64,000 nucleotides of DNA, from positions 16,550,769 to 16,614,768 of the forward strand of contig NW_023998414.1 of NCBI RefSeq assembly GCF_014805625.2, read 5' to 3'. This stretch comes from Glossina fuscipes. Lineage: Eukaryota; Arthropoda; Insecta; Diptera; Glossinidae. Every line of letters starts with the position of its first letter. The first letter of the stretch is position 1. Below the pieces are notes generated by a model, which saw only the letters and a program-made list of their open reading frames with translations, made no database searches and was not told the origin of the DNA. Both the position numbers and the translations under genes were made by a program. Below, in pieces: positions 1 to 9,800 of this stretch.

Positions 1-799
1 AAATGTACGAACTAAAACTAGATCTATTCAATCGCTCAAGGTAATCATTACTAAGCAAGAAAGGATAGGTTGAGTTCAGTATTTAAAAAATAACTTTAAA
101 AAATATGAATTCACTGCTACGTTATTGTAATAAATAAAAACGTAGACGTTTTTATCGTTATATTTATAAAGTAAGTCAAACAAATGTCAAAACGCTTCGA
201 CTATTATGAAAAAAGTTGAAACGTTTTGAAAAGTTGTAGGCTTGTATGCAATGACCTTGAAATATTTTTTTAATTTTGTTCTTGTCAATATAAGCACAAG
301 CATTTTGCTCTTTAAATAATTGCAACGATTGCAATCTCATAAATGCCAGAAAATTTGTTATGTCCTTTTAAAAATCAATAACACAACAAACCTTAAAATA
401 ATTGCTAATATATGTTAATTTTGCGCACTTAGCGCCGAAGTAAGAGGTTTGGCTTGACATTCCGCTTATAATAACAAGAGAAATGCGTCATAGAGCAGAT
501 ATATATGTGTTTAGCGTCAAGTCGATTTAATCGCCTTTGGTCCGTTCGTTTGTCCAGCCTCTTTGGACTTTTAAAACTGAGATATGCAGCTTCGAAATCT
601 TACATCTCTTCCTACACCACAATGGTCGGATGAGGAGGATCGGATATAGGGGAATTCAATCAAATATTTGGTTTAAAGCCTTATTTACGGCGGCCATTAA
701 AATATGGTTATCGTATACCGATTTTTGTATATTAAGATGAGTAACTGAGGGTTATGTAAATACACTATCACTCAGCGTGACCTTAAAGACAAAGTATAC

Positions 800-1350
800 T
801 TAAAATGTTATAGTGAGTGGGGGGAAGAAGGCCCACTCATTAAATGTCCTATACCATATCAATATTTTCAATCCAGGGATGAGAATATGAAAATATATCA
901 ACCATTTTAACCGGTGCAATGAAAAAGTCGAGGATCGAAAGAACCTGCTAACGAGGTCAACATTTTTCGCTGGAAATTTATATGCCAAGTTAGTACTCCA
1001 TGCCCGAAGTTTTCATCATAAAGTAACACATTTTGCCATCATATAAGAACGTGTATATGACACCGAGGTCGAAAGGTGGCCCTTTTGATTCCGAAATTTT
1101 TTCATATGCCTTTGAATATGTCAAAATATTGATTTTTCGACAATTTGATCGAAAGATATTAAAAATAGACAATTCTTTTTATCCATTTTCGATAGCATTC
1201 GTTCTTTAGCCAAAATGCACCATTGCGCCAAATTTCATTAAGATATCTTGAAAAATTGCGACTGCTACATGGCATACATATAGAAAAACACAGGCATCGG
1301 CCAAGCTGATAGAGAGACAGATGTAACTCGTTTCAGAAGATGAGTTTGAG
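800..1350 (+). repeat. Rep-2 dispersed repeat, diverged copy
   Basis: The left end reads 'ttatagtgagtgg' followed by 'ggcccactcattaaatgtcc', matching the starts of the copies near 11660 and 40098. The inner part around 1195-1320 ('cgttctttagccaaaatgcac', then 'aaatttcattaagatatctt', then 'attgcgactgcta') matches 40245-40320 of the third copy in the same order. No coding capacity is visible. The copies are clearly diverged. Limits were judged by eye. Confidence 0.5.
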
Positions 1351-1399
1351 AGTCCTGTATCTGTTGTAGTTTATAAGCAACGAGCAAGAGAGGAGGAAA

Positions 1400-2000
1400 G
1401 CAAGTGTTCACGGTTTTTACAGTATAGGCGTGTGGGCGTTGTAAGTTCGGTCATTGCAAAATTTTGGGTAATTTTCAAATTCTATTGCAATTTTGTAGGC
1501 GATATCTTCATTCACCACAGATAAATGAACGGACGGCCATGCTTAGGTGCATTCCAGCTTTGAAATTGGCCAAGAACTTGTAGACTTTACAAGGTTTTTG
1601 AAGCTTGTTTCGTGTGTGCGTTATAAAGGCTATAGAAAAAAATGAAATTATGACACACTATATGACTATATATGTAGACAATGAGCCAAAAAAAAAAAAA
1701 ATTTTTTTCACGCCTACAGTTTACGTAGTACTGTGTGTACTGCATGTCCTTTGACCGATTTGGCCTATTTTAAATATTATCCCGCGTGCAAGAGCTCCAT
1801 TCTTTCTGTCAAATTTGAAGTCGATTGATTCATTTTTACGACCAGGAGAATGTTTACACCAGACAGCCAGGTCATGCTTAAATCGATTCACAGTTTAATG
1901 CTGATCAAGAATATATATACTTTGTGGCATCTCTGAAACTTCCAACTGGGCGCTGCAAATGGCTTGATAAAATTAACTCTCTGGTGACGGGTATAAAAAA
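1400..2000 (+). repeat. Rep-1 dispersed repeat, partial copy
   Basis: Two modules of the family occur in tandem. The block 1400-1640 aligns with 30370-30600; both contain 'gaaattggccaagaactt' or 'gaaactggccaagaactt' and then 'tttttgaagcttgtttc'. The block 1755-2000 carries 'gatcaagaatatatatac' plus a 'gggtataaaa' end, and aligns with 32690-32830 and 44800-45055. No ORF is preserved. I infer a decayed DNA-transposon-like or other non-autonomous element. Confidence 0.5.
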
Positions 2001-3156
2001 GGTGGAAGTATGGAAGACTTGCCAAATCAAGATTTGTAACGTAGCCTGAAGTGAAAGATGTTTTCAAACGTTGCGCTTTTCTGTCATTTAATACATATTA
2101 AAATAAATTTGCAGCCAAAGTTCTCGATTCTTTTATTGTAAGCCGTTGACGCAAAATACCTTACAGGCAGGAAGAGGAGAACATTTTTGAAAAAAAAATT
2201 TACTGAATCCAACTCTTAAACAAAGCTTTTAAGTAACTCCGGAATGAAAGTGCGTTTCGAAATATTTTACATATAAATTTTTATTTAATAACAAAAATTT
2301 AGTTATTAATAAATTTCGCAGTAAGTACATAGGCCTTAAGATTAGAATAGAATATAAAAATGTTTGATTACATACATTGACAAATTCTGTAAATAAATAT
2401 TTATTTTATTTTTAAAATTTTCCAATTACTTTTTATAAAATAGAGAATAAAATTTTGCTTTCGTTACAAGTCGATAAAATTGGAAAAGAAATAATAAAAG
2501 ATTGAAACCATAAAACATATTTTCGATTTTATATTTTTTTTAATTTTTCATTTTTTAAAGTAAAAAATTTTAGTTTTTAAAAATTTCCACATTAATATAT
2601 TGTTATATAAAAATAAGCTTGTAGGTGTGTACGCAGGCACTGATTGCACAGTGCGCGATGATATAAGTTTATAAAAATTTCCTTTCGTTAATTTTCTAAA
2701 TATATGTTTTGCTTATATTTTTGAATTGTGTATAAATTCCGCTAATATGTAAAATTTATATATATATATATATATGTGATTAGTTTTTGTACAGGCAAAA
2801 TGCCAATAGAACTCGAATAAATAGAATAACAAACAAAGCAATAACAAGCTGCTGCTGCTGCCAACCTCCATCCTATCATCGGCAATCAACAGAGCGCAAA
2901 GTCTGACCGCACCAAAGTTGGCAATTGCATGCAATAGGCGACATAATTATGCAGACGAAAAAAAAAAAAACAAACAAAATAGTATATGAATGTGTATGTG
3001 TGTATGTGTGCTCGTGTGTAGTATAGTTCGTGCCCCTTCCATTTCGTAACACCTCGAACTCTTTGCAAATTGCCGTAAGTGAAAATTTGATCGTTAAAGA
3101 AGCCTAAGTAACCTTCATTTTTCTGGCATTCGTTTGATATGTTGTTTATGTGTTTG

Positions 3157-3200
3157 TTTATTTATTCATTCATTTACCTATTTATTTATTTATTTTTTTA
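3157..3200 (-). terminator. Cluster of polyadenylation signals after gene A
   Basis: On the minus strand, AATAAA occurs several times in overlapping AATAAATAAATAAA runs beginning about 10 bases after the second stop codon of gene A (3212-3210). This placement fits a 3' end for a transcript that covers both the first and the extended reading frame. The run is also a simple (TTTA)n repeat, so some of it may be fortuitous. Confidence 0.4.
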
Positions 3201-3209
3201 TTTCTTAAC

Positions 3210-3923
3210 TCAGCCAGGTGTACTCTTTGTACTAAATCTGGAGGAAGAACGTCGAAGAAATGGTAAACGTTTTCTTTTGGATTTTGTACGGCCTCTGTTT
3301 GGTTTCTCCACTGCAGCATGTTGCGTCTCTTGACCGAGTCCTGATTGTTGCAACAATTGCGATTGTTCCCCAACGATTGCTGTAGGCTCAATTTCCGGAT
3401 GACTATGCATATTAGATGCTTCAGAGCTGCTTGTAAATAGATTTATAGTGCTACCTGAAGTTAATAGCAAATGGCTGGTTAAGGGACTGCCGGTGCAATG
3501 CAAATGCAACTTAGCTAATTTACGATTGCACTTATTGAGCTGGGCTCGCACTAAGGGAACAGCAGTCAAACGCCAGTTAATTGGACCTGGTCCGACGGAA
3601 GGTCTGTTGAAAATGTTGGTAGCATGTACAATCTTGCCGCAATTGTGTTTTAGATCAACCTTCGGGCTGTTCTTAAGGGAAGAGCTATTGATGCTCGTCG
3701 ACTTGACGATATCTGGTGTTTGCGTAATCGCAAGTCGTATATCTTTGCGGGCAACCGGCTCAGCTTTAATACTAGATTTACATATTTCTCGCCTCTTATT
3801 TTCGTCGTCTTCGTTTCCCTTTTCGGTTTGCCTATGCTTAGCTGCTTCGCTTCTTTTTGCAACTGGAGCTATTGGTTGCTTGACTTCGTGCTCTTCTTCG
3901 TTTTGCTGATGTTTTGCTGTTTT
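3210..3923 (-). CDS. Gene A, in-frame extension beyond the TGA (237 codons)
   Basis: I translated codon by codon from 3923 to 3213 and found no stop. The extension begins KTAKHQQNEEEHEVKQPIAP and passes through an acidic/basic region. A segment with PGPINWRLTAVPLVRAQL follows at about residues 110-130 of the extension. It ends KRKRLPFLRRSSSRFSTKST-PG before TGA at 3212-3210. Composition (Ser, Lys, Arg, Gln; disordered) matches the first frame, so both halves look like one protein of about 389 codons interrupted by TGA. Possible explanations are programmed stop-codon readthrough, which is known for several hundred Drosophila genes; a nonsense mutation or assembly error; or a missed splice. I saw no good donor just upstream of the TGA. 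The stop context is TCC-TGA-A, not the TGA-C most favoured for readthrough. Confidence 0.5.
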   Translation of the reverse strand, partial: KTAKHQQNEEEHEVKQPIAPVAKRSEAAKHRQTEKGNEDDENKRREICKSSIKAEPVARKDIRLAITQTPDIVKSTSINSSSLKNSPKVDLKHNCGKIVHATNIFNRPSVGPGPINWRLTAVPLVRAQLNKCNRKLAKLHLHCTGSPLTSHLLLTSGSTINLFTSSSEASNMHSHPEIEPTAIVGEQSQLLQQSGLGQETQHAAVEKPNRGRTKSKRKRLPFLRRSSSRFSTKSTPG

Positions 3924-4379
3924 TCAGGATCTCTTGGCACTATCCTTGCGAAAGGATCGACGCAATTTATCGACTAAACGCCAATGGAATTTTGTTAAAT
4001 CATTTTGACTGCTTGTATTTGTTGTACTGGTCGTTGCGGTCTTTTGGGGACTAGTATTACTCGACTGGCAGAATGAACGCGTCGGTGATATGGTCGCCGA
4101 TACTGAGCCCTGTGATGATTTCGACGCATTCCGTGGAAATGTACGCTGCGATTGACAGCGTTGCATTTGCATTCGTTGCGTATGAAGCGGCGAAGTAGCA
4201 AAACTTTCTGATTTACGCTGCCTCCCCTTACACGGCGGCATACCAACACCGACAGCACCGGACGCCACTGACGGACCAGCACCATTAGAGCTAGCGTTTG
4301 AGCACTCGGAAGTTTTCCGAGATCTGGTATCCTTATAAATTTCAAAATTGTTTTTCATTACTGGCATCATAAAAGCCAT
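3924..4379 (-). CDS. Gene A, first reading frame (151 aa, disordered basic protein)
   Basis: A 151-codon ORF starts at an ATG in the context CTACCATGG, a strong match to the fly/Kozak start context, with an in-frame TAA about 30 bases upstream. The product begins MAFMMPVMKNNFEIYKDTRS. It is rich in Ser, Thr, Gln and Arg, and ends in a basic amphipathic stretch (FHWRLVDKLRRSFRKDSAKR) before TGA at 3926-3924. There is no signal peptide, membrane segment or domain that I recognise. The same frame stays open for 237 codons past the TGA (next entry), which is unusual for chance in DNA this AT-rich. It may be a single-exon gene or the 5' coding exon of a gene whose other exons are not visible. A purine-rich AAAAACAG lies just before the start, so an upstream untranslated exon is possible. 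I do not recognise the gene family. Confidence 0.6.
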   Translation of the reverse strand: MAFMMPVMKNNFEIYKDTRSRKTSECSNASSNGAGPSVASGAVGVGMPPCKGRQRKSESFATSPLHTQRMQMQRCQSQRTFPRNASKSSQGSVSATISPTRSFCQSSNTSPQKTATTSTTNTSSQNDLTKFHWRLVDKLRRSFRKDSAKRS

Positions 4380-4956
4380 GGTAGCTGTTTTTCGTCTTTT
4401 CTTATTTTAAAATTAGTAAATATGTAAATACTTAAAGAGGAACTTTTTCCCAAAATTTCTCCTTGTTAATCTTTTCAACTTTTCTTAAAGGCACTTTTCT
4501 TATGATTTAATTCTATGTACAGCACTTTTTCGAAAAAGTTTTTTTTTTAAAGTTCTGGAAGTTTTCTTACTCGTAAGTCTTTTTCATTAATATTCTTCGC
4601 GACCAATGAAAGATTATTTATTAATTTTTTTTACTTTTCTGTTTGTTTGTTTGTTGTCTCTCAGTTTGATTATTATTTATTTTCTGTTTTGCTTTCGTTT
4701 TTCTCCGAGTTCCAGATCCGCAAGCTTTCTTGCTGTTTGCTTCTAAAATTTCCCGTTTTTAAGATTTATTAGCTTTTCATTTATTTCTTCATTAACAAAA
4801 ATAAAAAAATCGTAGAAAAACCTCAAAACACTTTTTTTTTTTTTTAATAAACACCACTTCTTAACGTCACACCTGACAGTTCGATTTAAGCGATAAAAAA
4901 TTTTTACATGCAAGAATTTGCTGAACTTCAAGTGAAAATATTATAATATATAACAA
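4380..4956. other. Divergent region between gene A and the peptide gene
   Basis: About 600 bases lie between two divergently oriented starts (gene A on minus, the peptide gene on plus). The region is T-rich with runs at 4540-4548 and 4836-4845. No ORF of note. It may hold the promoters of both genes, but apart from the TATA-like site near 4957 I see no element that I can name with confidence. Confidence 0.4.
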
Positions 4957-4965
4957 TATATAAAG
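4957..4965 (+). promoter_or_regulatory. TATA-like box upstream of the peptide gene
   Basis: The sequence TATATAAAG lies about 57 bases upstream of the ATG at 5022, a spacing that would leave a short 5' untranslated region of roughly 25-35 bases. The surrounding DNA is AT-rich, so a chance match is possible. Confidence 0.35.
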
Positions 4966-5021
4966 TAACGTATATTATTTTTTATACAAGTCCCGCGACA
5001 AAAAATCCACGTCCAAATTAA

Positions 5022-5120
5022 ATGAATTCAAATTCAAAAATATTGTTATTTTTATTCACTTTGCTGGCTTTGCTGCACATTTCTTATGGATGCCCCGCAA
5101 CAATGCTGAGAATAAAACAA
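5022..5120 (+). CDS. Small secreted peptide gene, exon 1 (signal peptide)
   Basis: ATG at 5022 opens 33 codons: MNSNSKILLFLFTLLALL, then HISYGCPATMLRIKQ. The first 23 residues form a textbook signal peptide: a lysine at position 6, a Leu/Phe-rich core, and a likely cleavage after Ser-Tyr-Gly before Cys-Pro. The exon ends at a good donor (CAA|GTAAGAG) in phase 0. Without splicing the frame stops four codons later. The ORF is short, so support comes from signal peptide plus splice sites plus an upstream TATA-like box rather than from homology. Short two-exon secreted peptides of this kind include fly immune-induced peptides and other secreted effectors, but no known family signature is visible, so function is open. 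Confidence 0.45.
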
Positions 5121-5204
5121 GTAAGAGTGAAATAAAATAAATAACACGTCAGCTGTTGGCTCTGAGCGGAGAATTATGTTCGCTAATGTTTCTCTCTTTT
5201 TCAG

Positions 5205-5261
5205 ACTCCTCTCAGCGTAAGACGACATTCTATAATAAAAATGCCAGCAAGACCTCAATAG
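5205..5261 (+). CDS. Small secreted peptide gene, exon 2 and stop
   Basis: A strong acceptor (TTTCTCTCTTTTTCAG) ends an 84-base intron (5121-5204). Joining in phase 0 adds TPLSVRRHSIIKMPARPQ and then TAG at 5259-5261. The predicted precursor is 51 residues, with a mature part of about 28 residues, net basic, with one Cys and a dibasic RR that could be a processing site. A second frame of this exon is also open up to a GTAAAC, but the only visible donor of exon 1 is phase 0, so that frame would not be used. Expression evidence would be needed to call it real. Confidence 0.4.
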   Translation, partial: TPLSVRRHSIIKMPARPQ

Positions 5262-5496
5262 TGCCAACTAATCAAGTAAACCTCCTCTCACAATACTTCC
5301 TGAGAATTGAAAGAGTAATCGACGTATTCTGAGTTAAACTCGTAACGCACAACATTTATATGTGATTTGATATGGAAACGAAAACCACTCTTTTTGAGTG
5401 GTTTTCTTCATTAGTTTCTCCTTAGTTGTTTTCTCTGCTCTCGCCAGCGAAACAAAAACCGCAAAATTATAGAGAAAAATCATGCAACTAAATAAT
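5262..5496. other. Spacer with a perfect hairpin
   Basis: This 235-base stretch after the peptide stop has no ORF. A perfect 11-bp stem with a TTTTT loop lies at 5380-5406 (GAAAACCACTC / GAGTGGTTTTC). It may sit in or just past the 3' end of the peptide transcript. Confidence 0.5.
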
Positions 5497-5770
5497 TTAC
5501 TCGTTATTTAGGATTGCCTGTTGGCCGCGGGGGGGGGAGTTTCCAGAGTTCAACGTTAAATTTTCATTGGGCTCAACATTACCGCGCATAAGGAATTTAT
5601 AGTAGATTTGAATCTGCGTTTCTACGTCTTGATTCTTTAAACGCCATTCGATGTATATATATTTTTGATCAGTATAATTCTCTATATATGTCCTACATTC
5701 GATCTGTCTGTCACTTGAAAGTGGCGACGAAAGCAAATATGGAAAACTACAAAACACTTTATATGTACAC
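5497..5770 (-). CDS. Unassigned ORF, possible terminal exon
   Basis: An open frame of about 85-100 codons on the minus strand ends in TAA near 5497. It has no ATG start, but a plausible acceptor (GTGTTTTGTAG) lies at about 5750. The exon would read SFPYLLSSPLSSDRQIECRT... through TDQKYIYIEWRLKNQDVETQ to the stop. Composition looks protein-like rather than repetitive. I recognise no domain, found no upstream exon and cannot exclude a transposon remnant or chance. Confidence 0.2.
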
Positions 5771-6466
5771 AATATAACTATATATAAAATAGCATGATTC
5801 ACTTGCAACGACCTCGAACAAAGCCGAACATTTCAATATATGTTCTTGTTAATTGAGACGAATTTATGACCATAAAGTTTATACAGCTATAGTGATATTT
5901 GCATCTCACGGGAATTTAATTAAGAAACGTATTAGATAATTATCTGAAATGCTTTCACGTTTTGATCTTGACGACATTAACCGTTTGCTTACATACTTTA
6001 GCGGAGGTTATTATTAAAGCATAGGACACGAAATGGCGACTTAGTCTATGCCGAAATTATTATAATCGTAAAAATTTGGTTAATAGATTGAAACTTTGCA
6101 TATAAATTTTGAAACAAGCTTAAAATTTGATTCAGTACATTCCCAACAAGTAAAAAAATGCTGCTTATATTGTAACAAATACTGATAAAATATTTGACAA
6201 AAATATGGAAAAAGTCGATCAAAAATAAAAAAGTTCTGATACTAACTTGCACGCCTATTCGATTAATTCGTTCTATACATTAATAGCGGTACCATTAAAG
6301 ACAATCAGAAAAAAAAAATAATATTATACAGTACTAAAGAGTCACTGCTTTTTTTGCATCTCTTGAATCTTATTAATTAAATAATGATTTCACACCGTCA
6401 ACAAATTAATAGAGTAAAGTGTTAGAAAAGGAAAACATAAACATTCGCACGTATGTATGCAGTTCA
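5771..6466. other. AT-rich spacer, nothing recognised
   Basis: About 700 bases of AT-rich DNA with only short, low-complexity ORFs, such as a Phe/Ile-rich 68-codon frame on minus that looks like AT-driven noise. I see no repeat family or regulatory site that I can support. Confidence 0.5.
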
Positions 6467-6893
6467 TCAAACGAGATTTAATATTTCTTTGAGTGATTTT
6501 GCATCAGTGTGAGTGAATGCAATAAACTTCATGGTTTTATTTGTAGGGTTGCCAGGTTCTAAGCAAGCATAGATAGCGACCATTACACTTGTTTCCCCAT
6601 GTAATGTATTCCACGTGCTATTGTTTACATTCGAAAATAAGACCATACGCTGTTGTTGTTGCAAATTCTTGTACTGTATGTGGTGTTGTAAGATTTCTAA
6701 GAAAATATCATTTGGTCGATTTGGTGTTAATTGATGTGAAATGCAGTGCAACAATTGTACAGCTACAGCTTGACCACTGCATACTAATGACGGACCACTC
6801 TCTCCTTGGCAAGCAAACAAACTTGTTGATGAAATCCTAGTATCAGCAAAAGTAAGTAACAATTTTTCTCTTGCAGAAGTATTGCGGGGTTAT
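6467..6893 (-). CDS. Unassigned ORF, possible terminal exon (about 120 aa)
   Basis: An open frame of about 140 codons on the minus strand ends with TGA at 6467. There is no ATG near its start. A good acceptor (TACTTTTGCTGATACTAG) at about 6833-6850 would begin the exon with ISSTSLFACQGESGPSLVCS. The sequence is well-mixed and non-repetitive: Gly/Cys-rich at the start, then QLLHCISHQL, a QQQQ stretch, and the segment NNSTWNTLHGETSVMVAIYA, ending KEILNLV. That is what a conserved globular C-terminus tends to look like. No upstream exon was identified in the next 2 kb, and I cannot name the protein. It could be the last exon of a gene, a pseudogene fragment, or a domesticated piece. Confidence 0.35.
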
Positions 6894-9800
6894 GTTTCCT
6901 GGTGTTGATTTCGTCAGCTCATGGTCTATGAATGTGTCTAAATTACAATTAAAAGGTCGACTTCCTCGTCGGTTCTCTCTGTTCAGAAAAAAAAGGACAT
7001 TTGGTACCAAGGATGGAATAGGTTTAGTAGCAAAAAATTGAAAAAAAAAAAAAAAAATATTATAAACTGTATATGTTTGTTCTTATTTCATATGTATTTG
7101 TCACGTCTGTCTTTGCTCTGAACTGAATACCACAATTGTTGGTTCAATCGGTTTTGCAGTGGTAGAAATCTCAGACATCTCAGTCTCTAGCCTGTTTATC
7201 CTGCGTACTCTCAGCGCGCGATGAAGAATCACGTCGGCATTCGTAAGCTTAGTTATGCGTCTAGGTTTAAACTCTTAAGTCAGAAAATAATGAATACTCT
7301 ATGCATGTGCACTATTATATAATATATGTTCATTTGATCGTATTGTTTTCATAGAAATAAACTTTTTGTTTTTGGACTGGCTGATTTCTAGGCGTGGTGC
7401 TGACGAGGTTTGATTGGTAAGTAGTGCAGCCCTGCTCTGCCAAAAACCGTTCGCGTCAATGGCATAGATTAGATAGTAAAATTTGAGTGCTCTCTTTCTA
7501 CACGAAACCAGGCAATGATTTCTTTAAATCACTTGAAAAATATTTAACGACTGGGGCGCAGTTGATCGCTGATGTTTTTAAACCGTTTCGATAAAATTCT
7601 ATCTTATGTTTAGCTTGGAAAATGAGTGAAGGATGAATAAGCTAAACTACTTCTCAATTGAGAAGCTTTTAGCGCCTCTTTGTCTCTTCGAGCGTTCTGA
7701 GATAGAATAACAAGGACAGTCGGCCGATGCACACAAAAAAAATATACATTTCACTTACACACATATTCTACAAAAAATTCCATTCTCCAATACCGTATTA
7801 ATTTTCCTGCCGCCAAGCATATTTATTACGGGCTCTATGAACAAGAAATCGTGAGAAACAGTATACTACTACTATCTATATTAGCTTAGACACTTAACTG
7901 AATTCTTCGTATTAACATTCCATTAATATTTGAATCGAATTGTGCTCAGGAAAACATCATTGAGGAAAATTTGAAAGCAATATATTTTCTGGTAAGTACT
8001 CGTTCAAAAGAAAAGACGTAGATCTATAATGAAAGTGTTACTTACCTATATGTTAATTTCATTCAGGCCTGATATATTTCCTTTTGCATTTATGTAACTA
8101 AAATGTACTATCTGCTACAATTAGATTGAAATATTGGAAAGGTCTATAATAATGTATAGTTTGTTGATACCTAATATCAACAATGCGTGCACTTAGACAA
8201 CCAAGCGATTGTGGGCGTCTTACGGAATTTTTCATGCACTCTGGCTATTAATCACGAATAACGATGATATGAAATCATTATCATGTAAAATGATTTTTAT
8301 AGCCATTATCGAAAGATGTAAAAGCATATTAATTTCTACATACTGTTTGCAACGTTGAAAAAGAAAAGCAATAAGTTATATTCATATGCATTCTTAAACA
8401 GCATCGAACTCTGGAACAATCTTTGATTGAGCGAATTTTAGTAATTTATTTGAACAATTGATTTTTTATTCGTGGGTATGGCTCGTCCACAACCACGTGT
8501 ACAATTTCCAAAAACAAACGCATAATCAAGTGTGGCCGTGTCTTCCATACTCAGAGTACAGAACATGTTATCCACGCAATTTACCAGCAATGAGCCAAAC
8601 ATGGGTTTTTTTTTTTGAACGATTGGCTCAATTTCAATATCAACCTGCTTGCAAGAACTCACAATTTTGTTTTTTTTTTCTTGCTCTATTTGAAGATGTT
8701 CACTATAAACGTTACACAGGCGAACAGAAAGACAGACGGACCTGGTTATGTTGATAGACAACGCTGAAGAATCTTTATACTTTACAGGGCTTGTGAAGAT
8801 TTTTCCTCGTTTTTGCAAATGCCTGGACGACAAAAAAAATATGCGTCCATTCTTCGGAGGGTGGTCACAATGAAGCTTGCAGCATATTTTCATATTACGT
8901 ACTGAAAATGACGCCTTTTAACATTGTATTTTAGAGAGCACCTACGGTCCTTGACACGGTATTCAAAGACTTCCTTACATATTTTCTCGAAATATTTGCA
9001 GTGAATTCATGGACTTTTTTCTTGTCATACATCCGCAAATCCCTAAACTCCTCAATAAAGAAGTTGTTATACGTACTCTCCAGAATTTTAGAATAAAAGT
9101 CGTTTTTAGAGTTTCTTGCATAGCATTAATCGCGTTGAAGCGAGATAACGGCAATAGGCTAAATTTTTAAGCAGAATCGCCTTCACTGCAGAAAAGCAAG
9201 AATTGATCCGCGATCAGCTGTACGATCGAAGTGCATTTAAAACAAGTTTTAATAGCCTTACAATTCTACTTGCTTTAGCATCACTAAAACCACTTCACCT
9301 TATGCGCCAGAACATTTGATTCCGAGTCCTCATAATTACTTGGACGGAAGTTATTTATTTGTGATGCTAGAGATGGGCACTCAAAATTCGTGCAAAACTT
9401 TGTGTGTGCGCGAATGCAGCTTTCTATTCGTTAAACAATGTTACAAATTTTTATTTCAAACGGATTAATGACGCATTGAAAATCTGTTTTCACTTCGTTT
9501 ACTTTAGACGTCATGCGGTTTTTTCTTAAAATTGTATTTAGTTGTTTTGTTTTTTTCTTTTTTATGTTCATAGTAAAAAGTGATGAATTAATTAAAGAAA
9601 AACAAAAAATATTTTTCAAAGTGTGCGGTTTGTTTTGTGTTTTTTTTTATTTTTTTATTATATTAGAGGAAAATTTTTTTCGAATTCTAAGGTTCGTTTG
9701 CCTTGTGTGCTTAGTTATGAAAGTGATTGTGTGTGAGTATTGTTTACTCGTCAATATCACAGATGTCTTCTTAATTGTTTTATTTTGAAACAAAATGTCT

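Larger units (their letters stand above)
1..3209. other. Left flank, AT-rich with repeat relics
   Basis: I see no supported gene here. About 800-1350 resembles the Rep-2 dispersed repeat (also at 11.65-12.0 and 40.1-40.5 kb). About 1400-2000 resembles Rep-1 (also at 30.1-30.9 and 44.6-45.1 kb). A short TA microsatellite lies at 2758-2775, and the stretch 2270-2700 is very AT-rich. ORFs of 60-73 codons in this flank are short, start-poor and overlap the repeats. Confidence 0.6.

Noticed and set aside
3924..3926. Selenocysteine decoding at the in-frame TGA
   Set aside because: Flies have very few selenoproteins, the surrounding sequence is disordered rather than a redox site, and no SECIS-like element was recognised in the 3' region.
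3901..3940. A plus-strand acceptor (TTTTGCTGTTTTTCAG) opposite the gene A TGA
   Set aside because: It lies antisense to a long open minus frame and leads into no supported plus-strand exon.
6589..6840. 83-codon plus ORF
   Set aside because: It lies opposite the better-supported minus ORF at 6467-6893; the GTAAGT and TTGCAG next to it would define an intron of only about 25 bases.
8438..8893. 151-codon minus ORF
   Set aside because: Its upstream part overlaps a Rep-1 fragment, the ATG lies in unrelated sequence and no domain is visible; the Cys-containing end alone is too short to support a gene.
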